Assembly: GCF_022012435.1 (NCBI RefSeq)
Contig: NZ_JAKLUA010000006.1
Location: forward strand, 248,001-312,000
Source: Bradyrhizobium zhengyangense
GTDB taxonomy: Bacteria > Pseudomonadota > Alphaproteobacteria > Rhizobiales > Xanthobacteraceae
Length of the DNA: 64,000 nt
Direction of reading: 5' to 3'
The translations under genes and the position numbers were made by a program. Below, in pieces: positions 1 to 8,821 of this stretch. The notes beneath the pieces were generated by a model. That model ran no database searches and had not been told where the DNA came from. It saw only the letters and a list, made by a program, of their open reading frames with translations. Within the stretch, counting starts at the first letter, position 1. Each line of letters starts with the position of its first letter.

Positions 1-444
1 CCGAACTGGGACGTGCCGAAGCCGTCGGACATTCCAAAGCCCACCGATCCCAGGCTCGGCATGAACGGCAAATGGACGACGCGGCCCATTGTCGGCCATA
101 TGGGCTCGCTGGGAGCGCGCCGGCTCTGGATGAGCGAGGTGCGCGAGCTGGTTGCTGGCGTGCCGATGACACCATTCGTGCATGTTGCCACGGGCGCTGA
201 TTTCGCGAGCCCCTTTGCCAATGCCGGCGACAAGGGGCTCGGCTACATCAACAGCGACGTCACGATCTATCTGCACCGCCTGCCGGTGACGAACTGGATC
301 GGCTTCGAGGTGGTGAACCACCAGGCGACTGATGGCGTCGCGATCGGCGAATGCTGGCTCTATGACGAGCAAGGCCCGATCGGCACCGCGACGGTCGCTG
401 CACTGGCGCAGCGCAAGCCGATGGCGAAGGTGCCGCCGCCCTAG
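1..444 (+). CDS. Acyl-CoA thioesterase-like protein, 3' part
   Basis: The reading frame is open from the first base and ends with TAG at 442-444, so only the C-terminal 147 residues are present. The visible part resembles the second hotdog half of TesB-like/thioesterase-superfamily proteins, with the segment SDVTIYLHRLP and the closing region GWIGF..EVVN..GVAIGECWLYDEQGPIGTATVAAL typical of enzymes that hydrolyse acyl-CoA to free acid and CoA. No catalytic residue can be assigned because the N-terminal half lies outside the window. The next gene ends at 448 on the other strand, so the two are tail to tail with a 3 bp gap. Family assignment is fair; substrate is unknown. Confidence 0.7.
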   Translation, partial: PNWDVPKPSDIPKPTDPRLGMNGKWTTRPIVGHMGSLGARRLWMSEVRELVAGVPMTPFVHVATGADFASPFANAGDKGLGYINSDVTIYLHRLPVTNWIGFEVVNHQATDGVAIGECWLYDEQGPIGTATVAALAQRKPMAKVPPP

Positions 445-447
445 CCA

Positions 448-915
448 TCATTCCAAATGCCTTTGCATCTCCGGCCGCGCCTTCAGCTCCGCGCCCTGCT
501 TGCCGACGATCTTCGCAATGCGCTCGGGTGCAAACTTCAGATCGACGAAGGCGGGCGCGGTGTTGGCGACCTCGTGATAGCTCACGATCTTGCCGCCCTT
601 CAGCGTCATGATCGCGACGCCCTCGAACATTGCCCGCGCGCCGTTCGCGTCCGGCAGAGTCGATTTGTAGCTGAAAGTGTAGCGCGCATAGAGCGTGGTG
701 CCGTCCGACACGGGGTCGTGCATGTCCCAGCGAAAATCCGTCGCCGTGCGATAGAACCAGTCGTCGATCATCGCCGCGATTTTTTCGCGCCCTGCAAAGG
801 CACCGTAGAACACGTCGTGATAGATGCCGTCTTCGGTGAAGAGGTTAGCGAAGGCATCACCGTTGCGCTGTTCGACGGCGTCGCAGAAGGCGCGCAGCAT
901 GGCGGTGGTGGTCAT
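448..915 (-). CDS. SnoaL-like / NTF2-fold protein
   Basis: The product has 155 residues. Start chosen at ATG 913-915 because a strong ribosome site GGAAGGAG lies just upstream; an in-frame ATG 54 bp further upstream lacks one. The opening MTTTAMLRAFCDAVEQRNGDAF, the following LFTEDGIYHDVFYGAFAGREKI, and the later segment YARYTFSYKST are typical of SnoaL-like polyketide-cyclase/NTF2-fold proteins, small alpha+beta cone folds of about 130-150 residues that bind hydrophobic ligands. Many family members are uncharacterised, and no catalytic set can be assigned here, so the substrate is unknown. It reads in the same direction as the hydrolase gene ending at 988 upstream and could be cotranscribed with it (72 bp gap). 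Confidence 0.65.
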   Translation of the reverse strand: MTTTAMLRAFCDAVEQRNGDAFANLFTEDGIYHDVFYGAFAGREKIAAMIDDWFYRTATDFRWDMHDPVSDGTTLYARYTFSYKSTLPDANGARAMFEGVAIMTLKGGKIVSYHEVANTAPAFVDLKFAPERIAKIVGKQGAELKARPEMQRHLE

Positions 916-987
916 TGGCGATTCTCCTTCCCCATTCTCGGTCATGCCCGGCTTCGCGGGCGATGACACCGAGTGCTGCGCAACACC

Positions 988-1788
988 TCACCCGATCTCC
1001 GCCACCGCGGCAAGAATGCGCGCGATGTCTTGCGGGCGGGACAGGCGGTGATCGCCATCCTGGATCAGGGTCAGCACGACGTCGTCGGCCGGCAGGCGGT
1101 GGGTCAAAGCAAACGCGTGCTGCCACGGCACATCAGGATCCTTCGCCCCCTGCAGGATGCGGACCGGACAGCCGAGATCGATGGCGCTGCCGAGCACGAG
1201 ATGGTTGCGTCCCTCCTCGATCAGCTTGCGCGTGATCGGATAGGGCGTGCCGTCGCCATATTCGGACGGCCTGAGCCAAAAGCCCTTGGTCTCGATTTCC
1301 TGCTTCACCTCGGGCGAGAAATTCTTCCACATCAGTTCCTCGGTGAAGTCGGGCGCCGGTGCGATCAGCACCAGGCCCGCCAGCGAGGCCTTGCCGGAAC
1401 GCTTCTTGATCTCGCGCGCGAGCAGCAGCGCCATCCAGCCGCCCATGGAAGAGCCGATCAGGATTTGCGGGCCGGTGCAGAAGCGCTCGAACACCGCGAC
1501 GCTGTCCTCGAGCCAACTGCCGATGGTTCCATCGGCGAAATCACCGCTGGATTCGCCATGACCGGAATAGTCGAACCTCACGGCGGCGCGGCCATGCTCG
1601 CCGGCCCAGCCGTCCAGCGCCACCGCCTTGCCGCCCTGCATGTCCGACTTGAAGCCGCCGAGCCAGACGACGCCGGGCCCTTGACCAGCCCCTTGGCCGG
1701 CGCGATGGCGAACCGCGATCCGGCGCGCTGAGGGACCCTCGCCAACATCGATGAAGTCGAGCACGGCATCGGGAATTGCTGGGGTCAT
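988..1788 (-). CDS. Alpha/beta hydrolase
   Basis: The product has 266 residues with the canonical alpha/beta-hydrolase layout: strand and oxyanion region VVWLGGFKSDM near residues 40-50, FDYSGHGES at 72-80, nucleophile elbow GSSMGG with Ser114, probable acid Asp in GAKDPDVP, and catalytic His in QDGDHRLS near the C terminus. No signal peptide is seen, so it is cytoplasmic. The arrangement resembles ABHD10/acyl-protein thioesterase-like esterases; substrate unknown. The ATG at 1788 has only a weak upstream purine stretch. The SnoaL-like gene follows in the same direction. The 251 bp to infC on the other side must hold divergent promoters; I could not define one confidently, though GTCCCTTTGGGAC at 1860-1872 is a small dyad. 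Confidence 0.8.
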   Translation of the reverse strand: MTPAIPDAVLDFIDVGEGPSARRIAVRHRAGQGAGQGPGVVWLGGFKSDMQGGKAVALDGWAGEHGRAAVRFDYSGHGESSGDFADGTIGSWLEDSVAVFERFCTGPQILIGSSMGGWMALLLAREIKKRSGKASLAGLVLIAPAPDFTEELMWKNFSPEVKQEIETKGFWLRPSEYGDGTPYPITRKLIEEGRNHLVLGSAIDLGCPVRILQGAKDPDVPWQHAFALTHRLPADDVVLTLIQDGDHRLSRPQDIARILAAVAEIG

Positions 1789-2039
1789 GGAACGTTTACT
1801 CTTGTTGTGAGGTTTGAGGTCCTGAGGCGCATTCCGCGAGGCAACCCTATCTTGGTATTGTCCCTTTGGGACGCTTGCGGAACAGGGGCAAGGTGTCTAT
1901 GTCGTGCACCGTGCCGATGGGCGTGACCAAAATGCCTCGCATTTGAGGGTTTTTCGCTCTCACACGGGCGACTTGCTTGCCGGCAAACGCATCTTCCTGC
2001 AAAATAGGCGCTTCCTTTCACAGCTTTGGAGAACCACCC

Positions 2040-2579
2040 ATTCGCCGTCCCAATAGAGCCCCAGCCCCTGCCGCCAAAGACGGGCCGCGCATCAATGATG
2101 ATATTCGCAATGCGCAGATCCAGCTGATCGATCAGACCGGTGACAACAAAGGCACCGTCGAGACGATGCTTGCCATCAAGATGGCCCAGGAAGCCGGCAT
2201 GGATCTGGTCGAGATCTCGCCAAATGTCAGCCCTCCCGTCTGCAAGATCATGGACTACGGGAAGTATAAGTATTCCGCCCAGAAGAAAGCCGCCGAAGCC
2301 CGCAAACGTCAGAAGACCGTCGAGATCAAGGAGATCAAGCTCCGCCCGATGATCGACGATCACGATTACGACGTGAAGATGCGCGCGATGCTGCGGTTCT
2401 TCGAAGAGGGCGACAAGGTCAAGATCACCCTGCGTTATCGCGGCCGCGAAATGGCGCACCAGGAGATCGGCACCAAGCTGCTGGACAAGATCAAGACCGA
2501 CGTCGCCGAGCTCGCCAAGGTCGAGCAGGACGCCCGGTTCGAAGGCCGTCAGGTTGTCATGGTGCTGGCGCCTCGCTGA
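2040..2579 (+). CDS. infC: Translation initiation factor IF-3 (ATT start)
   Basis: IF-3 binds the 30S subunit, keeps it apart from 50S and checks initiator tRNA-start codon pairing. The protein has N-domain residues [16 protein letters not shown], linker [11 protein letters not shown], and C-domain [39 protein letters not shown]. The homology begins at Ile (ATT 2040-2042), preceded by GGAG at 2028-2031 with 8 nt spacing. Starting there gives 179 residues, the usual length; the only upstream alternative (ATA/other codons further 5') would add unrelated residues. An AUU start is the known device by which IF-3 represses its own synthesis in E. coli. A strong terminator follows at 2606-2640, so infC may be a separate unit from rpmI-rplT. 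Confidence 0.95.
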   Translation: MRRPNRAPAPAAKDGPRINDDIRNAQIQLIDQTGDNKGTVETMLAIKMAQEAGMDLVEISPNVSPPVCKIMDYGKYKYSAQKKAAEARKRQKTVEIKEIKLRPMIDDHDYDVKMRAMLRFFEEGDKVKITLRYRGREMAHQEIGTKLLDKIKTDVAELAKVEQDARFEGRQVVMVLAPR

Positions 2580-2605
2580 CGCCGGCGCGCAAGAGCCGAA
2601 ATTTC

Positions 2606-2640
2606 AACGGCCCGTCCGGATCTCCGGCGGGCCGTTTTTT
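2606..2640 (+). terminator. Rho-independent terminator of infC
   Basis: Fourteen-base-pair GC-rich stem with one bulged T: left arm from 2606 (AACGGCCCGTCCGGA), two-base loop TC, right arm TCCGGCGGGCCGTT, followed by six T at 2635-2640. It lies 27 bp after the infC stop and touches the stop codon of the converging small secreted-protein gene. Confidence 0.9.
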
Positions 2641-3038
2641 CAGGTTCGCGAAGCCTGCCATGTGCCGCTGCACTGGTCGCCGGAAATGACACCCTTCCAC
2701 GAGCCAGCCCCGGCTGCGCCGCCGAGCCGGCCGCCGCCGCTGGCGTGGGAGGCGCCGACCGACACCTGGACCGCGACGGCGCCGCCGCGATTGACAGTGC
2801 CGGAGACCCGGCCGCCGCCGGCCGACGACACCCGATTGCCTGTGACGGTGAAGGGGACGCTGTAGCCCGAGCTGCAGGCGCCCCGGGTGGTGGCGAAGGT
2901 GACATTCCAGACGCCGTCATAGCCACCGATGCGGGCATCGGCAGCCGACGGAACGGCGGCCGTGGCAAAAGTGGCGAAGAGCACAAGACTGCGCGGACGA
3001 GTGACAACAGACAAAATCGACTGGGAAAAATAGGCCAT
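2640..3038 (-). CDS. Small exported Gly/Ser-rich protein
   Basis: The product has 132 residues. Start chosen at ATG 3038, with GGAGCAGG upstream; a longer frame to 3128 adds a non-signal-like leader. The N terminus has a basic stretch then VLFATFATAAVPSAADA, a likely signal peptide cleaved after ADA near residue 36. The mature part begins IGGYDGVWNVTFATTRGAC and contains two more cysteines and a Gly/Ser/Val-rich beta-type region ending GDQCSGTW. I do not recognise a named family; small secreted proteins with a GxWxV..T..G.C pattern are common in Bradyrhizobium. It converges on infC and shares its terminator region. Function unknown. Confidence 0.65.
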   Translation of the reverse strand: MAYFSQSILSVVTRPRSLVLFATFATAAVPSAADARIGGYDGVWNVTFATTRGACSSGYSVPFTVTGNRVSSAGGGRVSGTVNRGGAVAVQVSVGASHASGGGRLGGAAGAGSWKGVISGDQCSGTWQASRT

Positions 3039-3263
3039 TTTGGTCCTGCTCCGGGCGATGCGGCTAGGAAATGAGAGTATCAATCCCGAATAGTCGGCGG
3101 CCAGGCTGCAACGGTTCATCGTTGCCAATTCGCCCGTTCTCTGTCATAAGCCCGGCCTTCATCGCCCGGCTGATTTAGGGCTGCCGTGGCGGTGTTTCGT
3201 GCGGGTTTCGCGCTTTGTCGCAAAAACCTGAGCACACTCAACGCTCTAACGAGCATTTTTGAC

Positions 3264-3298
3264 GGCCAAGCCGCCTTCGCGGGCGGATTTCCTTGGCC
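3264..3298 (+). promoter_or_regulatory. Leader hairpin before rpmI
   Basis: GGCCAAG (3264-3270) pairs with CTTGGCC (3292-3298) and inner CCGCC (3271-3275) with GGCGG (3282-3286), leaving an asymmetric bulge. It ends four bases before the rpmI ribosome site AGGAG (3302-3306). In other bacteria L20 or related leaders control this operon; such a role here is inference. Confidence 0.45.
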
Positions 3299-3312
3299 AT
3301 TAGGAGAGCCAA

Positions 3313-3513
3313 ATGCCCAAGCTGAAGACCAAATCGGGCGCTAAAAAGCGCTTCAAGGTGACTGCCACCGGCAAAGTGATGTTCGCCCACCGCGGCAAGC
3401 GTCACGGCATGATCAAGCGGACGAAGAAGCAGATCCGTCAGCTTCGCGGCACCAGCGTGCTGTTCAAGACCGACGGCGATAACGTCAAGAAGTACTTCTT
3501 GCCGAACGCCTGA
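3313..3513 (+). CDS. rpmI: 50S ribosomal protein L35
   Basis: The 66-residue very basic protein starts [22 protein letters not shown] and ends with the family-typical [14 protein letters not shown]35 is a small component of the large ribosomal subunit. The ATG at 3313 follows AGGAG at 3302-3306 with 6 nt spacing, an excellent site. It is followed after 90 bp by rplT, the conserved partner in nearly all bacteria. A stem-loop in the leader (3264-3298) may regulate the pair. Confidence 0.97.
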   Translation: MPKLKTKSGAKKRFKVTATGKVMFAHRGKRHGMIKRTKKQIRQLRGTSVLFKTDGDNVKKYFLPNA

Positions 3514-3603
3514 TCGCGTCCAAGGACGTCGAAGATCATTGCCATCTCCGCCGCGTCGTTCGCGGCGATCCGAAAACAAAGTCATCTCTGAAGGATTTTT
3601 GTC

Positions 3604-3963
3604 ATGTCTCGCGTCAAACGCGGTGTGACCGCCCACGCCAAGCACAAGAAAGTCTACAAGGCCGCCAAGGGCTTCTATGGCCGCCGCAAGAACACCATCC
3701 GCGCCGCCAAGCCGGCCGTGGAGAAGGCCCAGCAGTACGCCTTCCGTGACCGCAAGCGCAAGAAGCGCACCTTCCGCGCGCTCTGGATCCAGCGCATCAA
3801 TGCTGCGGTTCGTCCGTTCGGTCTGACCTACAGCCGATTTATCGACGGTATGGCCAAGTCCGGGATCACCGTGGACCGCAAGGTACTGTCGGATCTCGCG
3901 ATCAGCGAGCCCGCGGCGTTCCAGGCGATCGCCGAGAAGGCCAAGGCTGCGCTCGCGGCCTGA
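3604..3963 (+). CDS. rplT: 50S ribosomal protein L20
   Basis: The product has 119 residues with the long basic N-terminal extension ([28 protein letters not shown]) and globular C-domain [24 protein letters not shown] typical of L20, an early 50S assembly protein that binds 23S rRNA. AAGGA at 3591-3595 precedes ATG 3604. The rpmI-rplT gap contains a 7 bp hairpin CGCCGCG/CGCGGCG (3549-3567) without a T run, possibly a processing or attenuation element. L20 represses its own operon in E. coli and Bacillus; whether it does so here is not visible. Confidence 0.97.
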   Translation: MSRVKRGVTAHAKHKKVYKAAKGFYGRRKNTIRAAKPAVEKAQQYAFRDRKRKKRTFRALWIQRINAAVRPFGLTYSRFIDGMAKSGITVDRKVLSDLAISEPAAFQAIAEKAKAALAA

Positions 3964-3974
3964 TAAGGCCTGCG

Positions 3975-4388
3975 CTAGCGGGTCTTCTGGCCCGCAGCCT
4001 TCAGCGCGCGCTCAGAGTAACGCTGGGCGACCTCCGCCCGGCAGAATGCCGTGAACGAGAGATACATGGTGCCGGACTTGTTCCGGTACTTGATGTCGCA
4101 CGCGTGCATCTCGCGCTTGTAGGCCTGTGTCTGCGCGGCACTGAGGCCGGGCTTGAAGTCCGCCTCACACTTCTTTTCGACGGCAGCGCCGAGTTGGACG
4201 TCGCCGCTCGCGGTCAGCTCGCAATCCTTGAAGACCTTCATCGCGCTTTCGCAGCCCTTCTGGCTGCCGATGGTGTCGACGACCTCGTCCAGCGTCATGG
4301 ATGTGTCCATGCAGACCATGGCGCGCGCAGGCGTGGCGGCGACCGACAGAACGACGGCCAAGACGGCCAAAGAGCATTTCGAAAGCAT
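3975..4388 (-). CDS. Small exported cysteine-containing protein
   Basis: The product has 137 residues. Start chosen at ATG 4386-4388 with GAGGAG upstream; a longer frame to 4442 adds a polar leader ahead of the signal peptide. Residues 1-23 (MLSKCSLAVLAVVLSVAATPARA) are a clear Sec signal. The mature chain has about five cysteines (in MVCMD, KGCES, KDCEL, KKCEAD, HACDIKY, AFCRAE), suggesting disulfides in the periplasm. I do not recognise the family. It converges on rplT (11 bp between stops) and its promoter region faces pheS, so it interrupts the usual infC-rpmI-rplT-pheST order. Function unknown. Confidence 0.65.
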   Translation of the reverse strand: MLSKCSLAVLAVVLSVAATPARAMVCMDTSMTLDEVVDTIGSQKGCESAMKVFKDCELTASGDVQLGAAVEKKCEADFKPGLSAAQTQAYKREMHACDIKYRNKSGTMYLSFTAFCRAEVAQRYSERALKAAGQKTR

Positions 4389-4539
4389 CGCAAGGGTCTC
4401 CTCGTATCCTGTCTTGGTGCCGGGTCCCCGCGCGAGGTTCAACCCAGCCGCTCAGAGCACGAAATGACCGGCTTTTTGCTTGACGTTACGCCCTTCGGGC
4501 GGCGACAACCCAGCCGAATTTGGCAGCAAGGATTTGACT

Positions 4540-5622
4540 GTGTCCGACCTCGCAACGCTTGAAACATCCATCCTCGACCAGATCGCCGCCGCCGGCGATG
4601 AAGCCGCGCTCGAAGCGGTGCGCGTCGCAGCCCTCGGCAAGAAGGGCTCGATTTCGGCGCTGCTGGCCACGCTCGGCAAGATGTCGCCCGACGAGCGCAA
4701 GACGCAAGGCGCGGCGATCAACCAGGCCAAGGACAAGGTCACCGAGGCGCTCGCCGCACGGCGCGACGTGCTGAAGTCCGCGGCGCTCGATGCGCGGCTC
4801 GCATCCGAGACCGTCGACGTCACGCAGCCGCTGCGCGATGCTCAGGCTGAGGCCGGCCGCATCCATCCGCTCAGCCAGGTCTGGGACGAGCTGACCACGA
4901 TCTTCGCCGACATGGGTTTCTCGGTCGCCGAAGGTCCAGACATCGAGACCGATGACTACAACTTCACCAAGCTGAATTTCCCGGAAGGCCATCCGGCGCG
5001 CGAGATGCACGACACGTTCTTCTTCCATCCGAAGGAGGACGGCTCACGCATGCTGCTTAGAACCCACACCTCGCCGGTGCAGGTGCGCACGATGCTGAGC
5101 CAGAAGCCGCCGATCCGCGTGATCTGCCCGGGCCGCACGTATCGCATCGATTCGGATGCGACCCACACGCCGCAATTCCACCAGGTCGAAGGCCTCGTCA
5201 TCGACAAGCATTCGCATCTCGGCCACCTCAAATGGATCCTGCACGAGTTCTGCAAGGCGTTCTTCGAGGTCGACCACATCAACATGCGCTTTCGTCCCTC
5301 GTTCTTCCCGTTCACCGAGCCGTCGCTGGAAGTCGACATCCAGTGCCGCCGCGACAAGGGCGAGATCCGCTTCGGCGAGGGCGAGGACTGGCTCGAGATT
5401 CTCGGCTGCGGCATGGTGCATCCGAACGTGCTGCGCGCCTGCGGCATCGATCCCGACGAGTACCAGGGCTTTGCCTGGGGCATGGGCATCGACCGCATCG
5501 CCATGCTGAAATACGGCATCGCCGATCTCCGCCAGCTGTTCGACAGCGACGTCCGCTGGCTGAGCCATTACGGCTTCAAGCCGCTCGAAGTGCCGACACT
5601 CGCGGGAGGGCTGAGCTCGTGA
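4540..5622 (+). CDS. pheS: Phenylalanyl-tRNA synthetase alpha subunit
   Basis: Catalytic subunit of the alpha2-beta2 enzyme that charges tRNA-Phe. The GTG at 4540 is preceded by AAGGA (4528-4532, 7 nt spacing) and gives 360 residues, the normal length; a longer frame from 4480 is not needed. An N-terminal coiled-coil arm (residues about 1-90) is followed by class II motif 2 ([10 protein letters not shown], near residue 215), the phenylalanine pocket ([13 protein letters not shown]) and motif 3 ([18 protein letters not shown]). It overlaps pheT by 4 bp (GTGA), showing translational coupling. A small dyad CGCCCTTCGGGCG at 4489-4501 precedes it; I see no clear attenuator leader peptide. Confidence 0.97.
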   Translation: MSDLATLETSILDQIAAAGDEAALEAVRVAALGKKGSISALLATLGKMSPDERKTQGAAINQAKDKVTEALAARRDVLKSAALDARLASETVDVTQPLRDAQAEAGRIHPLSQVWDELTTIFADMGFSVAEGPDIETDDYNFTKLNFPEGHPAREMHDTFFFHPKEDGSRMLLRTHTSPVQVRTMLSQKPPIRVICPGRTYRIDSDATHTPQFHQVEGLVIDKHSHLGHLKWILHEFCKAFFEVDHINMRFRPSFFPFTEPSLEVDIQCRRDKGEIRFGEGEDWLEILGCGMVHPNVLRACGIDPDEYQGFAWGMGIDRIAMLKYGIADLRQLFDSDVRWLSHYGFKPLEVPTLAGGLSS

Positions 5623-8027
5623 AATTCACCCTCTCCTGGCTGAAGGATCATCTCGACACCGACGAGTCGCTGGATAAGCTCGCCGACAAGCTCACCATGA
5701 TCGGGCTCGAGGTCGAGAACATCGAGGACAAGGCGAAGGCGCTCAAGCCGTTCACCATCGCGAAGGTGATCTCGGCCGAGCAGCATCCCAATGCCGATCG
5801 CCTACGCGTCTGCATGGTCGACACCGGGGACGGTGGCGCGCCGGTGCAGGTGGTGTGCGGTGCGCCGAATGCGCGCGCCGGGCTTGTCAGCGTGTTCTCA
5901 CCGCCCGGCACCTACATTCCCGGCAAGGACATCACGCTTGGTGTCGGCACGATCCGCGGCGTCGAGAGTCGCGGCATGCTGTGCTCGGCGGCCGAGCTGC
6001 AGATCTCCAACGATCATGACGGCATCATGGAGCTGCCGGCCGACGCGCCTGTCGGCGCTGGTTACGCCGAATGGGCCGCGCTCGGCGATCCCGTGATCGA
6101 GATCAACCTGACGCCGAATCGGCAGGACTGCACCGGCGTGCACGGCATCGCGCGGGATCTCGCGGCTGCCGATATGGGCAAATTCAAGGACCCCGGCATA
6201 AAGCCGATCAAGGGCGAATTCCCTTGTCCCGTGAAGGTCACGGTCGAGGACGCCAATCTATGCCCGGGTTTTGCGCTCCGTCTCGTGCGCGGCGTGAAGA
6301 ACGGGCCGTCGCCGGAATGGCTGCAGAAGCGGCTGACCGCGATCGGTCTGCGCCCGATCAATGCGCTGGTCGACATCACCAACTTCATGACCTACGACCG
6401 CGCGCGCCCGCTGCACGTGTTCGACGCCAAGAAAGTGAAGGGCAACCTCGTCGTGCGGCACGCCCGCGACGGCGAAACGCTGCTCGCGCTCGACGGCCGC
6501 ACCTACAATCTCGATCCCTCGATCTGCGTGATCGCGGACGAGCACGGCGTCGAATCGCTCGCCGGCATCATGGGCGGCGAGGCCTCGGGCTGCGACGAGA
6601 CCACCACTGACGTGCTGATCGAGTCGGCGCTCTGGAACGAGATCAATATCGCTCAGACCGGCCGCAAGCTCGGGATCAACTCCGATGCGCGCTACCGTTT
6701 CGAGCGCGGTGTCGATCCGGCCTTCATGGTGCCCGGGCTCGAGCTTGCCACCAAGCTGGTGATGGAGATGTGCGGCGGCACGCCGTCGGAGAACGTCGTG
6801 GTCGGCAAGACCTTCGGCGATGACCGCATCATCGATTTCCCTGTCACCGAGGTGAAGCGGCTCTCCGGCATCGAGGTGCCGATGCCGGAGATGAAGCGCA
6901 TCCTGACCCATCTCGGCTTCATGATGGCGGGGCCCGGCCCGGTCGTGAAGGTCGCGGTGCCCTCATGGCGCTCCGACGTGCATGGCAAGGCCGATATTGT
7001 CGAGGAAGTCGTCCGCATCTACGGCGTCGACAAGGTGCCCATGACGCCGTTCGAGCGCGGTGAGGACGCGCGCAAATCGGTGCTGACGCCGCTGCAGCTG
7101 CGCACCCGCCGCGCCCGGCGCGCACTGGCGAGCCGCGGCATGACCGAGGCGGTGACGTGGTCGTTCATCACGAAGACTGCGGCACAATTGTTCGGCGGCG
7201 GCCAGCGCGAGCTGGAAGTGGCGAACCCGATCGCCGCTGACCTCTCCGACATGCGGCCGAGCCTGCTGCCGGGTCTGGTCGCGGCCGCACAAGCCAATGC
7301 CGACCGCGGCTATGGCGACGTCGTGCTGTTCGAGGTCGGGCAATTGTTCAGGGGCGATCGCCCGCAGGATCAGTTCATGGCGGCGAGCGGCGTGCGCCGC
7401 GGCCTTGCGTCATCGGAAGGGCTGGGACGGCACTGGTCGGGCTCGGCGCAGGCTGACGTGTTCGACGCCAAGGCCGATGCGCTCGCCGTGCTGGCTGCGG
7501 CCGGCGCGCCGATGCAGGCACTGCAGATCGTCGCCGGCGGTCCCGCCTGGCTGCATCCGGGCCGCTCCGGCACGATCCAGATCGGGCCGCAGAACGTGCT
7601 CGGATATTTCGGCGAGATGCATCCGCGTGCGCTGGAAGCGCTCGGCGCCGACGGCCCGCTCGTGGTGTTCGAGGTGATCCTCGACCGCATCCCGGAAGCC
7701 AAGAAGAAACCGACCCGCGCCAAGCCGCTGATCGAGCTCTCGGCATTCCAGCCCGTGTCGCGCGACTTCGCTTTCATCGTCGACCGCACCGTCAAGGCTG
7801 GCGACATCGTCCGCACCGCGCAAGGCGTCGACAAGAAGCTGATCACCGGCGTGAACGTCTTCGACGTCTACGAGGGCAAGGGCATGGACGACGGCAAGAA
7901 GTCCGTTGGCATCGCGGTGACCATCCAGCCGCGCGAGAAGACGCTGACCGATCAGGAGATCGAAGCCGTTGCCGCGAAGATCGTGGCGGAGGTCACGAAG
8001 AAGACCGGCGGTACGTTGAGGGCGTGA
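5619..8027 (+). CDS. pheT: Phenylalanyl-tRNA synthetase beta subunit
   Basis: The GTG at 5619 overlaps the pheS stop and is preceded by GGGAGGG at 5604-5609. This gives 802 residues, the usual length; the open frame extends upstream through pheS only as a shadow. Order of domains: N-terminal B1, tRNA-binding/OB (EMAP-like) about residues 40-150 ([26 protein letters not shown]), B3/B4 editing region ([21 protein letters not shown] then [24 protein letters not shown]), B5 DNA-binding fold, B6/B7 catalytic-like core ([11 protein letters not shown]), and the C-terminal anticodon-binding FDX-ACB domain ([20 protein letters not shown]). Forms the heterotetramer with PheS. Confidence 0.97.
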   Translation: MKFTLSWLKDHLDTDESLDKLADKLTMIGLEVENIEDKAKALKPFTIAKVISAEQHPNADRLRVCMVDTGDGGAPVQVVCGAPNARAGLVSVFSPPGTYIPGKDITLGVGTIRGVESRGMLCSAAELQISNDHDGIMELPADAPVGAGYAEWAALGDPVIEINLTPNRQDCTGVHGIARDLAAADMGKFKDPGIKPIKGEFPCPVKVTVEDANLCPGFALRLVRGVKNGPSPEWLQKRLTAIGLRPINALVDITNFMTYDRARPLHVFDAKKVKGNLVVRHARDGETLLALDGRTYNLDPSICVIADEHGVESLAGIMGGEASGCDETTTDVLIESALWNEINIAQTGRKLGINSDARYRFERGVDPAFMVPGLELATKLVMEMCGGTPSENVVVGKTFGDDRIIDFPVTEVKRLSGIEVPMPEMKRILTHLGFMMAGPGPVVKVAVPSWRSDVHGKADIVEEVVRIYGVDKVPMTPFERGEDARKSVLTPLQLRTRRARRALASRGMTEAVTWSFITKTAAQLFGGGQRELEVANPIAADLSDMRPSLLPGLVAAAQANADRGYGDVVLFEVGQLFRGDRPQDQFMAASGVRRGLASSEGLGRHWSGSAQADVFDAKADALAVLAAAGAPMQALQIVAGGPAWLHPGRSGTIQIGPQNVLGYFGEMHPRALEALGADGPLVVFEVILDRIPEAKKKPTRAKPLIELSAFQPVSRDFAFIVDRTVKAGDIVRTAQGVDKKLITGVNVFDVYEGKGMDDGKKSVGIAVTIQPREKTLTDQEIEAVAAKIVAEVTKKTGGTLRA

Positions 8028-8046
8028 CGCCCTGGAATGACAGGGC

Positions 8047-8817
8047 ATGAGTATCACCGACTTCCTCCCGAAGGACGTCAGTCTCACCATCGCGATGGCG
8101 CTTTGCGCCGTCGCTTTCGTTTCGGGCACCGCGCGCGGCTTCTCGGGTTTCGGCTCGGCGCTGATCTTCATGCCGCTCGCGAGCAGCATCGCAGCCCCGC
8201 GGCTTGTGGCGGCACTTCTTCTCGTCATCGACTTCGTTGCCGCCGCGCCGCTGCTGCCTGACGCCTGGCGGAAGGCGGATCGCAAGGCGACCGCCGTGAT
8301 CGTGCTCGGCGCGCTGGTCGGCGTACCCATCGGCACCTATTTCCTCAGCGTGCTCGAGCCCGTCACCACGCGCTGGATCATCTCCTGCTTCGTCACCGCG
8401 CTGCTGCTTCTGTTGCTGTCGGGCTGGCGCTACCGCGGCAAGGACCACGCCTGGCTCTCGGTCGGCATCGGCGGTCTCTCCGGCTTCTGTAGCGGCCTGG
8501 CGCAGACCGGCGGCCCGCCGATCGTCGGCTACTGGCTCGGCCGGCCCATTCCCTCGATCGTGGCACGCGCCAACATCCTGCTGTTCTTCGGCGCCTCGGA
8601 TTTCTTCTCGATGGTCAGCTATGCCACATCAGGCCTGATCTCGCGCGAATCGCTCGTGCTTTCGCTGATCGTCGGCCCGGTCTATGCCATCGGCGTCGCT
8701 TTCGGCGCCTCGCTGTTCGGCCGCGCGAGTGAGATTGTGTTTCGCAGAATCTGCTACGCCTTGATCGCGATCGCGGTAATCACGGGGCTGCCGGTGCTGG
8801 ACAAGGTGTTGCGCTAA
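8047..8817 (+). CDS. TauE/SafE-family membrane permease
   Basis: The product has 256 residues with about eight hydrophobic segments. The pattern GTARGFSGFGSALIFMPLAS at the start and the repeat GLSGFCSGLAQTGGPPIVGYWLG in the middle are the hallmark of the TauE/SafE (DUF81) family, proteins proposed to export sulfite or sulfonated/organic anions. It starts 20 bp after pheT, so it may be cotranscribed by read-through, but function suggests no link. It converges on the amine oxidase gene with only 4 bp between stops. Substrate cannot be told from sequence. Confidence 0.85.
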   Translation: MSITDFLPKDVSLTIAMALCAVAFVSGTARGFSGFGSALIFMPLASSIAAPRLVAALLLVIDFVAAAPLLPDAWRKADRKATAVIVLGALVGVPIGTYFLSVLEPVTTRWIISCFVTALLLLLLSGWRYRGKDHAWLSVGIGGLSGFCSGLAQTGGPPIVGYWLGRPIPSIVARANILLFFGASDFFSMVSYATSGLISRESLVLSLIVGPVYAIGVAFGASLFGRASEIVFRRICYALIAIAVITGLPVLDKVLR

Positions 8818-8821
8818 TCGC

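Noticed and set aside
5232-5618. Upstream extension of the pheT frame
   Set aside because: It overlaps pheS in another frame; GTG 5619 with a strong ribosome site gives the normal length.
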